Positions 1 to 6,030 of a stretch of DNA of 6,500 nt are shown one piece after another. Source of the stretch: Chloroflexota bacterium (lineage in GTDB: Bacteria; Chloroflexota; UBA4733); contig JANWJO010000195.1 of NCBI GenBank assembly GCA_025449435.1, positions 1-6,500 on the forward strand, in the 5' to 3' direction. A model generated the notes under the pieces. That model was not told the DNA's origin and made no database searches. It was given only the letters and a program-made list of their open reading frames with translations. A program made the translations under genes and the position numbers. Numbering within the stretch: position 1 is the stretch's first letter; the number at the start of each line of letters is the position of its first letter.

Positions 1-1
1 A

Positions 2-490
2 GCCGACGAGTTGCTCAGCGTGACCGATGGCACCAACTTGAGCACCACCCTAGCCTGGGTCCAGTCCACCGTCCCCGACTACCTGGATGGTCGCCCTGTG
101 CTGTTCTTCTCCACCTTCCTGCACACCGTCCCCGCCAGCGCCGCCTTCCCCTTGGGTGGTGACCCTGGGTTGCTGCCGGACAGTGACCTGGAGCTGTGGG
201 GACTGCCCACCAGCGCTCCCCTGGTGGATGCTACCAACAGTGGCTTTGTGTTCCTGCGCTGGCAGCGGGGAGTGATGCTGTATGACCAAAGTTGTGCGTG
301 CACCCAAGGTGTGCTGCTGGGAGATTACTTGAAAGGCATTCTCACCGGCGCCAGCCTGCCGCCAGACCTGGCGCAGGAAGCCGCGACGAGCCCACTACTC
401 GACCAGTACGACCCCAGTGCGCCCAGCTGGGTACATAACCCCACACTGCTCCCGGGCACCGACTTCACCCACGCCTTCGACCATGAGTGA
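2..490 (+). CDS. C-terminal part of an uncharacterised, probably exported protein (5' end outside window)
   Basis: The frame is open from the first in-frame codon at position 2 to the TGA at 488-490, giving 162 visible residues, so the real start lies upstream. The TTG at 11 is only an internal leucine codon. I recognise no enzyme motif. The visible part has a hydrophobic stretch (VLFFSTFLHTVPASAAFPLGG) followed by a segment of the form GFVFLRWQRGVMLYD, a Cys-x-Cys pair, then GDYLKGILTG and a Pro/Asp-rich end finishing GTDFTHAFDHE. From memory, this ending (an R-x-QRG-hM-xYD strand, then Q-G-hLL-x-DYLK-x-hhTG, then a short GTDhT-x-AF tail) recurs at the C-termini of uncharacterised Thermomicrobia/Chloroflexota proteins that are often secreted. 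That resemblance is recalled, not computed. No terminator-like hairpin follows. The 184-base gap to the next gene suggests a separate transcription unit. Confidence 0.8.
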   Translation, partial: ADELLSVTDGTNLSTTLAWVQSTVPDYLDGRPVLFFSTFLHTVPASAAFPLGGDPGLLPDSDLELWGLPTSAPLVDATNSGFVFLRWQRGVMLYDQSCACTQGVLLGDYLKGILTGASLPPDLAQEAATSPLLDQYDPSAPSWVHNPTLLPGTDFTHAFDHE

Positions 491-603
491 ACAAGCTTAA
501 CCATCGAACAATACAGCCGCTCGCCGTAGGCACCCGCAGCCTGATCCGTACCGACTTGGTCAGCATCCGCATGCCAGCCCCTCCCCCCGACCCCTCTCGC
601 GTA

Positions 604-632
604 TTGCCGCCGTCGCTCACCTTTGCTATGCT
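604..632 (+). promoter_or_regulatory. Candidate sigma-70 promoter with extended -10 for the sugar operon
   Basis: A TTGCCG hexamer (604-609) is followed after exactly 17 bases by TATGCT (627-632), which is preceded by TG at 624-625, the extended -10 arrangement. Each hexamer matches consensus at four of six positions. The predicted start near 638-640 leaves a leader of about 36 bases ending in an AGGAG Shine-Dalgarno sequence (659-663), 11 bases before the ATG at 675. The rest of the 491-674 gap shows no gene, no strong hairpin and no obvious operator. Confidence 0.5.
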
Positions 633-674
633 TGCCTGCGTAGCAAACGCACCAGGTGAGGAGAACGAGGCGCG

Positions 675-1541
675 ATGTACCTTGGCTACAGCACCTGGGG
701 CATGCCCACCGTCCCGATCGACACCGCTGTGCAGCACTGCGCCGCATTGGGGTTCGATGGCCTGGAGCTCACCGTCATCCCCAACTGGAGCACCGAGCTG
801 TCCACGCTCACCCCAGCAGAACGTACGCGCATCCGCGACCTGTACCGACGGCATAACCTGGCCATTCCGGCGGTGGCAGGCCACCGCAACCCCATGGAAG
901 AAGACCCGGATCGCCTAGCCGATAACCTGCGCCGGCTGCACGGCGCGGCAGATCTGTGCGCCCAACTCACCATCGACGGCCACACCCCGCCGCTCAACAC
1001 CACGGTGGGCGGTAAACCGGAAGACTGGAATCGCCTGCGCCACTTGCTGGTGGAACGCATCGCGGCGCTAGCGGCCACCACCGGTGAGCGCGGCGTGCGC
1101 CTGGCCATCGAGCCGCACGTGGGCTCCCTTCTGGATACGCCGGAGCGCGTGCTGTGGCTCGTGCAGCAAGTGCAATCGCCCCACCTGGGCATTAACTTCG
1201 ACATCAGCCACTTCAACGTGATGGGCTTTACCATCGAGCAGTCGGTGCCGGCCCTCGCGCCGCTGGCCATCCACACCCACATCAAAGACGAGCGAGGCGT
1301 GGTGCCCAATTACGAATTCCTGATTCCGGGAGAAGGCGAATTCGACTACGCGCATTACCTCCAGGCGATGCACACTGCTGGGTATAACGGCTTCATCACG
1401 GTGGAGATCAGCCTCATGGTGCAGCGCCGAGCCAGCTACGACCCGCTGGCCGCCGCCACACAGTCGTACAGCGTGGTCAACGCGGCGTTTGCAGCGGCTG
1501 GCATCGAGCGCTCGCGGCGTAGCGCCACCGCGAACAGCTAA
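675..1541 (+). CDS. Sugar phosphate isomerase/epimerase family protein (xylose isomerase-like TIM barrel)
   Basis: This 288-residue protein has the usual length for the AP endonuclease 2/xylose isomerase-like TIM-barrel family, cytoplasmic metal-dependent isomerases, epimerases and dehydratases of sugars and inositols. The N-terminal strand GYSTWGMP and the GFDGLEL segment (about 26-32) fit the first two barrel strands. The likely metal ligands are all present: E146 in LAIEPHVG, D176 in INFDISHF (with H179 nearby), H202 in HTHIKD and E244 in ITVEIS. This is the Glu-Asp-His-Glu layout of the ketose epimerase/isomerase branch. The ATG start is supported by AGGAG at 659-663. The next gene follows after 22 bases, so the two are probably cotranscribed, and the pairing with a Gfo/Idh/MocA protein is typical of sugar or cyclitol conversion modules. 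The fold and metal site are well supported; the substrate is not predictable. No signal peptide is visible. Confidence 0.9.
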   Translation: MYLGYSTWGMPTVPIDTAVQHCAALGFDGLELTVIPNWSTELSTLTPAERTRIRDLYRRHNLAIPAVAGHRNPMEEDPDRLADNLRRLHGAADLCAQLTIDGHTPPLNTTVGGKPEDWNRLRHLLVERIAALAATTGERGVRLAIEPHVGSLLDTPERVLWLVQQVQSPHLGINFDISHFNVMGFTIEQSVPALAPLAIHTHIKDERGVVPNYEFLIPGEGEFDYAHYLQAMHTAGYNGFITVEISLMVQRRASYDPLAAATQSYSVVNAAFAAAGIERSRRSATANS

Positions 1542-1563
1542 GCACAAGGAAGGACCCTACTAA

Positions 1564-2601
1564 ATGGCAGAGCAACCCATCCGCATTGGTATCGTCGGTG
1601 CTGGCGGCATCGTGCGCACGCGCCACGTGCCGGGCTTGCGCAAGGTGCCAGGCGTCACGCTGGCGGCGGTGAGCAATAGCACGCCGGAGAGCACAGCCCG
1701 TGCGGCAGCCGAATATGGCATCACGCGCCCGTTCGACCGGTGGGAAGACCTGGTGCAATGGGATGGCATCGACGCCGTGGTGATTGGCACGCCACCGTTG
1801 TTTCACAAGCAGGTGTCCATTGCCGCGCTGGATGCTGGCAAGCATGTGTTCTGCCAGGCGCGCATGGCGCTCAACGCCGCCGACGCCCGTGCCATGCTGG
1901 CGCGCTCGCAACGCTCCGACCGCACCACCATGCTGTGCGCGCCACCCCACTACATGCGCGGGGACAGGCTGATGCGCCGGTTGATCAACGATGGCTATAT
2001 CGGCGATCTGTGGCATCTGAACGTGCGCATGTATAGCGAAGAGTACGCCAACCAGCAAGCGCCCTTGCACTGGCGGCAGATTGGCCGCATCTCCGGCGTG
2101 AACACCCTGGTTGTGGGGATGATGGCGGAGGTCACCAACCAGTGGGTGGGTGGCGCTAAGCGCGTGATGGCCCAAGCGTTCACGGCCACGCCGGAGCGCC
2201 ACCTCGCCGGTGGCGGCACGGGCAAGGTAGAGCGGCCGGATGCCATTACTGTGGCTGCCGAGATGGCGCGCGGCGGCCTGGGTACGTTCCTGTTCAGCGG
2301 GATCGCCCGCCACCACGGACTCAACCAGGTGGAACTGTATGGCAGTCACGGCGCCCTCAAGTACGAATATCAGCCCGACAAGATCTACGGCGCCAAGGTG
2401 GGCGATCAACTCCAGGAGATACCGATCATTCCTAAAGAAGAACGCCACTGGACCGTCGAGGCCGATTTCATCGCAGCGATACGCAGCGGCAACCGCACAC
2501 CAGAAACGTCGTTCAGCCAGGGCGTGTACTACATGGACTTCACCGAGGGCGTCTTCCGCTCGTCCGACACGGGCACCGCCGTCGATCTCCCGCTCGCCTA
2601 G
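1564..2601 (+). CDS. Gfo/Idh/MocA family oxidoreductase with non-canonical catalytic motifs
   Basis: The 345-residue product has the two-domain layout of the family. An N-terminal Rossmann fold carries the nucleotide motif GIVGAGGI (residues 9-16) and the strand DAVVIGTPP (70-78). A C-terminal alpha/beta domain (from about 125) ends with YMDFTEGVFRSS, the usual closing helix. Family members generally oxidise or reduce a sugar hydroxyl with NAD(P). Here the hallmark Glu-Lys-Pro after GKHV is replaced by Q98-A99-R100, so the usual catalytic lysine is missing. By eye, the His of the usual G-x-H-x-x-D helix is replaced too (G185-M186-M187-A188-E189). I recall a coherent subfamily with a Cys-Gln-Ala-Arg-Met signature, so this is probably a real variant rather than decay, and the frame is intact. 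The start is supported by AAGGAAGGA (1546-1554), 9 bases upstream. It follows the isomerase by 22 bases and abuts the next gene. The family is secure; redox activity is doubtful. Confidence 0.9.
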   Translation: MAEQPIRIGIVGAGGIVRTRHVPGLRKVPGVTLAAVSNSTPESTARAAAEYGITRPFDRWEDLVQWDGIDAVVIGTPPLFHKQVSIAALDAGKHVFCQARMALNAADARAMLARSQRSDRTTMLCAPPHYMRGDRLMRRLINDGYIGDLWHLNVRMYSEEYANQQAPLHWRQIGRISGVNTLVVGMMAEVTNQWVGGAKRVMAQAFTATPERHLAGGGTGKVERPDAITVAAEMARGGLGTFLFSGIARHHGLNQVELYGSHGALKYEYQPDKIYGAKVGDQLQEIPIIPKEERHWTVEADFIAAIRSGNRTPETSFSQGVYYMDFTEGVFRSSDTGTAVDLPLA

Positions 2602-3369
2602 GTGACAGCACACAACGCCGCTGCGCACGTGGGGCCGGTCGCCTTGCTCGGCTCCGGCGAGTACACGCCGGCCATGAACGAGGTGGACCGCTTCCTGCTG
2701 GACATGGCCGCTGGTGCTGGGCCTTACCGCGTCGCCTTGCTCCCCACCGCCAGTGGACTGGAGGATGGTAGCCCGGCGCGCTGGAACGCGCTGGGTGTGC
2801 GGCACTTTGAAGCACTGGGCGTGCGCGACATCGTGCCCAGCGCTATCATCGACCGCTCAGGCGCCACGGACCCGGCGAACGCACAGGCACTCGCAGGCTG
2901 CTCCCTGTATTACCTATCGGGCGGGAACCCGCGCCACGTCATCGACTCCCTGGGCGGCACACCATCTTGGGAAGCCATCCTGACAGCGCACCAGCATGGC
3001 GCGGCGGTGGCCGGTTGTAGCGCTGGGGCCATGGCCATGAACGCCTACACGGTGTCGGTACGCCAGTTGCGCACCACCGGCCAGGGGTCGTGGAGCCCGT
3101 CATTAGGGCTCGTGCCCAACGTGGTGGTGCTACCGCACTTCGACCGTATGGCCGGGTTCGTGGGCGAAGGCGCCGTGCGCGACCTCCTGAGCCAGGTACC
3201 CGACGGCTGCACGGTGGTGGGCATCGACGAAGATACTGCTCTGGTGCGGATCAAATTGCCAAACGTAGGTCTCGCCCGCTGGCGCGTGATGGGCCGGCAG
3301 TGTGTCACCATCTTTGAGCACGGCCAGGCCCGCGAGCGAGTGTCCAATGGGCAAGAGATCGACCTGTAA
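2602..3369 (+). CDS. Peptidase S51/peptidase E-like protein (type 1 glutamine amidotransferase-like fold)
   Basis: The 255-residue product shows the S51 signature. The nucleophile elbow AGCSAGAM places Ser140 as nucleophile, YLSGGNP (104-110) supplies the oxyanion loop, H179 lies in VLPHFDR, and GIDEDTAL (207-214) carries E210 where the Glu of peptidase E's Ser-His-Glu triad is expected by eye. The N-terminal strand VALLGSGEYTPAM is also typical. Known members are aspartyl dipeptidase (PepE), which removes N-terminal Asp, and cyanophycinase, which cleaves beta-Asp-Arg polymer; this sequence may be neither. No signal peptide is seen, so it is probably cytoplasmic. The GTG start at 2602 directly follows the TAG at 2599-2601 with no Shine-Dalgarno sequence, implying reinitiation by ribosomes finishing the oxidoreductase. 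A second GTG at 2629 (residue 10) is possible and would still keep the first strand. Its role in a sugar operon is unclear. Confidence 0.85.
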   Translation: MTAHNAAAHVGPVALLGSGEYTPAMNEVDRFLLDMAAGAGPYRVALLPTASGLEDGSPARWNALGVRHFEALGVRDIVPSAIIDRSGATDPANAQALAGCSLYYLSGGNPRHVIDSLGGTPSWEAILTAHQHGAAVAGCSAGAMAMNAYTVSVRQLRTTGQGSWSPSLGLVPNVVVLPHFDRMAGFVGEGAVRDLLSQVPDGCTVVGIDEDTALVRIKLPNVGLARWRVMGRQCVTIFEHGQARERVSNGQEIDL

Positions 3370-3462
3370 CGAACTGCTCGGAAGAGCCTACCCTCGCAGG
3401 CACTGGGCAACTGTGCAGACAGGCGCTGTGCACGGATACTATGGGTAGTCGCGTACCTTGCG

Positions 3463-3483
3463 AGAAAGGCCGCTCCACCCCTG
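3463..3483 (+). promoter_or_regulatory. Ribosome binding site and probable CTG start of the lipoprotein glycosidase
   Basis: AGAAAGG at 3463-3469 lies 11 bases before CTG at 3481. The reading frame is open back to the TAA at 3367-3369 yet contains no ATG, GTG or TTG before 3571. Only a start near 3481 yields a clean lipoprotein signal peptide. The rest of the 3370-3480 gap holds no other gene and no strong promoter that I can defend. Confidence 0.5.
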
Positions 3484-5148
3484 ACCACCCGGCTGGCGCG
3501 CTACCGGTATGCCCTGCGCATCGCGACGCTGCTCAGCGCCGCGTCGCTTGTTGCCGCGGCGTGCAGTGCGGTGGTGACGCCGCCCAACGCCGAGGTGCTG
3601 GTTGCGGCCACGCAAGCAACCGCTGCCAAGAGTGCTGCAACGGCCGCCGTGCCAGCCCAGCGCACAACCACATTAACGGCAGCCGGTGCGACAACCTCGA
3701 CAGCGCTTGCGGCGGCGACCATCACGACAACCACCGCAACAGCAACGAGCACCACGAAGCAAACTGCCACCGACGCGCCGGAGTCACTCACTGCCTTCTG
3801 GGGACGCATCCACCAACTCATGTTCGTGCCGGCCATCGACAACTTGACGCCCTTGCCGGCCAGCCAGCGCGACGACGCGCTGTTTGGCGTAGCCGATGCC
3901 TTGAGCACGGGGGACGCTTCAGCGCCGGTACTGCGTGGCATGGGCGCCAGCGTGGATCGCGTCGAGCTGCGCTGGGATGTGCTGGAGCCCGCACCGGGCG
4001 TGTACGACTTCGCCGACTTTGACCAAACGCTCAAGCTCAACGAACAGTTGGGGTTCACGGTGCTGGCCGTCGTCGATGGTTCGCCGCAATGGGCGGTGCC
4101 AGCGGGATCGCCGCACGGTAACTCGCCGCCGGCTGGCCTGGACCAGCCAGTGTATCTAGCCGATGGAACCGTCAACCCTGCCAACCTGTGGGCGAGCTTC
4201 CTGGCCACCGTAGTTGCCCGCTATGGCACGCGCATCGCCGATTGGGAGATCTGGAACGAGCCCGACACACAAGACTTTTGGAACGGCTCGCCACAGCAAT
4301 ACGCCCGCCTGCTCGACGTAGCCCATACGGTGCTGACGCGCAGGGAGCCGGGTACACACGTGCTGTCTGGCGGCATGGCCTTCGGCGATAGCGTGTTCCT
4401 GAGCCAGGTCGTCGATGCGTTATGCCCGCACGGGCCCTGCTCGGACGGATTCCCCCGCGACATCGCTTGGCACGTGTACGACAACCCGCTCGACATCCCC
4501 AAGCTGGTGAGCCTCACGCGGGTGATCTTGCAGATGCATAACGTGACGCCAGCGGTGTGGATTACCGAGTCCAACGTGCCGGTGATCGACCCACAGGCGC
4601 CTGGCGATGCTGTGGTGGGTCCGGATTCGGTGACCCTAGCACAGCAGGCGGCGTTTGTGCTGCAAGCCTATGTGCTGGCACGCCAGGCCGGTGTGCACAC
4701 ACTGATGGTCTACCGCGCCGCCGACGTGGACGATCGCGGCCACTATTGGGGCTTGCTGCGCCGCGACTTCACAGCTCGTCCGGCGTTACTGGCCTATCGC
4801 ACGGCCGCCCAATGGCTCAGCGGCACGCGCCCCCTCGGCTTCACCCAATCTGTTGCAGGCGTCACCTATGCCGCTTTCTGCGGCAGTGCAGGCCGGGTGG
4901 ATGTGCTGTGGAATAGCGCTCCGGCGGCTACCGTGGTGATGCTACCCTACGTGGCCACAGGTGCCGAGCGCATCAGCATCGCGGGCGACGTGCAGCCACT
5001 CGACATCACTGCCGGGCTGGCACATGTGGTGTTGCCCGCGACGGCTCCAGGCACGACCAACACGGTGCCACTCGGTTCGCCCGTAATCATTGCCTCGCCC
5101 GGCGGGTGCACTTCAAACCCCACCCCCAGCCCTTCCCCAGCAAGCTAG
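3481..5148 (+). CDS. Lipoprotein glycoside hydrolase, clan GH-A (GH39/GH5-like)
   Basis: Starting at CTG 3481, the product is 555 residues. Residues 1-28 form a lipoprotein signal: basic RLARYRYALR, a hydrophobic IATLLSAASLVAAA core, then Cys28 as the lipidation site. A conventional caller would start at GTG 3571, just after the Cys, and lose the signal. Residues 40-100 are a Thr/Ala-rich low-complexity linker. The TIM barrel follows, with V-E-L-R-W-D-V-L-E-P at about 161-170, and E260 in WEIWNEPD is the probable acid/base. E363 in VWITESNV is the probable nucleophile. This spacing fits retaining clan GH-A enzymes such as beta-xylosidase-like GH39 or PslG-like endoglycosidases. A beta-rich C-terminal domain (about 455-545) follows. 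Cysteines 315, 320, 467 and 543 could form disulfides outside the cell. The last codons (NPTPSPSPAS) fall in a GC-rich hairpin repeat. The substrate is unknown. It lies 111 bases after the sugar operon and may be co-regulated. Confidence 0.88.
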   Translation: MTTRLARYRYALRIATLLSAASLVAAACSAVVTPPNAEVLVAATQATAAKSAATAAVPAQRTTTLTAAGATTSTALAAATITTTTATATSTTKQTATDAPESLTAFWGRIHQLMFVPAIDNLTPLPASQRDDALFGVADALSTGDASAPVLRGMGASVDRVELRWDVLEPAPGVYDFADFDQTLKLNEQLGFTVLAVVDGSPQWAVPAGSPHGNSPPAGLDQPVYLADGTVNPANLWASFLATVVARYGTRIADWEIWNEPDTQDFWNGSPQQYARLLDVAHTVLTRREPGTHVLSGGMAFGDSVFLSQVVDALCPHGPCSDGFPRDIAWHVYDNPLDIPKLVSLTRVILQMHNVTPAVWITESNVPVIDPQAPGDAVVGPDSVTLAQQAAFVLQAYVLARQAGVHTLMVYRAADVDDRGHYWGLLRRDFTARPALLAYRTAAQWLSGTRPLGFTQSVAGVTYAAFCGSAGRVDVLWNSAPAATVVMLPYVATGAERISIAGDVQPLDITAGLAHVVLPATAPGTTNTVPLGSPVIIASPGGCTSNPTPSPSPAS

Positions 5149-5163
5149 CGGGGGAAGGGGGGG
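5119..5163. repeat. GC-rich hairpin, probable dispersed repeat, over the glycosidase stop codon
   Basis: CCCTTCCCC (5130-5138) pairs perfectly with GGGGAAGGG (5151-5159), and the TAG stop (5146-5148) sits in the loop. The C-rich run before it (5119-5129) and the extra Gs after it (5160-5163) give the C-tract/hairpin/G-tract look of short intergenic repeats that I recall as scattered in many copies in Chloroflexota and other GC-rich genomes. No T-run follows, so it is not a standard intrinsic terminator, although the stem could stabilise the mRNA 3' end or slow polymerase. The hairpin is seen directly; repeat status is inferred. Confidence 0.6.
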
Positions 5164-5186
5164 TTCGCCATTCCCCTAAATCAGTA

Positions 5187-5217
5187 ATGTCAATGCGTGA
5201 GTTATATCTCTTGACAT
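5187..5217. promoter_or_regulatory. Candidate operator: inverted repeat ATGTCAA-17-TTGACAT over the padR -35 box
   Basis: ATGTCAA (5187-5193) and TTGACAT (5211-5217) are perfect 7-base inverted copies separated by 17 bases, with centres 24 bases apart. The downstream arm contains the whole -35 hexamer of the padR promoter. A dimeric regulator bound here would block RNA polymerase. PadR proteins commonly repress their own promoters through dyads containing ATGT/ACAT elements, so autoregulation is the natural reading, but binding is inferred. A smaller CTCT/AGAG dyad (5208-5222) also frames the -35 box. Confidence 0.45.
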
Positions 5218-5239
5218 CAGAGTTGATCTTCCGTATAGT
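5211..5239 (+). promoter_or_regulatory. Strong sigma-70 promoter of the padR-efflux unit
   Basis: TTGACA (5211-5216, perfect consensus) is followed after 17 bases by TATAGT (5234-5239, five of six). The local sequence (5175-5245) is notably AT-richer than the genes around it. Transcription should begin near 5245-5247, leaving a 5' leader of about 40-50 bases before padR. This is the best promoter in the window. Confidence 0.85.
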
Positions 5240-5286
5240 TGCTGCGTTCGATGTGGAATAGCCCAAGCGGGATATATGGATGAGAG

Positions 5287-5931
5287 ATGCCAAGGATGTC
5301 GCACAGTCCGCTTGCCGTTACGGTGCTCAACTTGCTGTGCGAGCGACCCATGCACCCCTACGAAATGCAACGGCTGATTCGCGAGCGCCATTTGGATGCG
5401 GTGCTGAAGCTCAACAGCGGATCGCTGTATCACGCTATCGACCACCTCGCGGCTAGCGAGTTCATCGAGGCGCAGGAGACGCAACGCGAAGGCCGCCGGC
5501 CGGAACGCACCGTGTATGCCATCACCGACGCCGGTCGTGACGAGTTCCTGGCCTGGCTCAGCGACGCCCTTGCTCTACCCCTGCCGGAGTACCCACGCTT
5601 CGCCGCCGCGCTCGCCTTCCTCGGCCACATCGATCCTGCAGAGGCGGTCCGGCTCCTGCATCATCGCGTCCTCAGCTTGCAAGCCCACATGGCTGCTTCC
5701 GACACGGTGATGCGTGGCATCGGCGAGCAGGGAATTCACCGCATCCACCTCCTAGAAGAAGAATATGCCCAAGTATTGCGCCGCGCCGAAGCAGAGTGGC
5801 TACGCAACCTGATCGCCGTCATCAATGACGGTTCGCTTGATGGTATGGCCATCTGGCTCGAACACATCCGCTGCGCCAGTGGCGCGAGTTTATCACCCGC
5901 CGCGAAGAGGGAGGACGCCGTGCGACACTGA
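5287..5931 (+). CDS. PadR family transcriptional regulator
   Basis: The 214-residue product is a PadR-type winged-helix regulator. The N-terminal domain opens with SPLAVTVLNLL and MHPYEMQRLI (about 22-31). The recognition helix is NSGSLYHAIDHLAASEFI (43-60), and the wing carries the family signature GRRPERTVYAITDAGRDEFLAWL (69-91). The C-terminal part (about 100-195) is helical and charged, matching the Vir-like dimerisation domain of longer PadR proteins. Such proteins are cytoplasmic repressors, often of multidrug pumps, released when a drug or phenolic compound binds. The start is uncertain. ATG 5287 has a GAGAG (5282-5286) directly against it, while ATG 5296 (residue 4) has the same GAGAG at a better 9-base spacing and gives the typical MSHSPLAV opening. 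It is driven by the promoter at 5211-5239 with a candidate operator on the -35 box, and a DHA2 transporter follows. The ligand is unknown. Confidence 0.93.
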   Translation: MPRMSHSPLAVTVLNLLCERPMHPYEMQRLIRERHLDAVLKLNSGSLYHAIDHLAASEFIEAQETQREGRRPERTVYAITDAGRDEFLAWLSDALALPLPEYPRFAAALAFLGHIDPAEAVRLLHHRVLSLQAHMAASDTVMRGIGEQGIHRIHLLEEEYAQVLRRAEAEWLRNLIAVINDGSLDGMAIWLEHIRCASGASLSPAAKREDAVRH

Positions 5932-5935
5932 TCAC

Positions 5936-5976
5936 CGGTCTCCGCCGCCACTGTGCCAGCAGCACGGCGGAGACCG
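5936..5976 (+). other. Perfect 12-bp stem-loop just after padR
   Basis: CGGTCTCCGCCG (5936-5947) and CGGCGGAGACCG (5965-5976) are exact inverted copies around a 17-base loop, which can itself pair CTG (5951-5953) with CAG (5960-5962). The stem begins five bases after the padR stop. The following bases (CTCGTTCC) are not a T-run, so a classic intrinsic terminator is unlikely. It could be an attenuator, an mRNA stabiliser that lowers pump expression relative to regulator, or a protein-binding dyad. Confidence 0.6.
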
Positions 5977-6030
5977 CTCGTTCCGGCAAGGCAACCGCGA
6001 CGCGGCCCCTCGCGCATGGAGCGCATTCTC

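Noticed and set aside
541..563. CTGATC/GGTCAG imperfect hairpin after the first gene
   Set aside because: Six pairs including one G-T, an 11-base loop and no T-run do not support a terminator.
1477..2805. Long antisense open frame of 442 codons opposite the oxidoreductase
   Set aside because: It is the complement of a clearly coding gene in GC-rich DNA, has low-complexity His/Arg/Ala-rich composition, no domain and no ribosome binding site, and overlaps three real genes.
3376..3387. GCTC-GGAA-GAGC hairpin after the S51 gene
   Set aside because: A four-base stem without a T-run is too weak to call a terminator.
3411..3432. Direct repeat CTGTGCA at 3411 and 3426
   Set aside because: Two 7-base copies 15 bases apart are not rare enough, and no promoter in the gap makes them a credible regulator site.
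3598..3780. Repetitive ACA/ACC/GCA-rich stretch suspected as a tandem DNA repeat
   Set aside because: There is no fixed repeat unit; it is best explained as codons of the Thr/Ala-rich linker of the glycosidase.
3441..4022. Forward frame from ATG 3441, 193 codons
   Set aside because: The translation is His/Arg/Cys-rich without domain features and lies out of frame with the convincing glycosidase. Only its ATG is of interest, as a possible pre-frameshift start.
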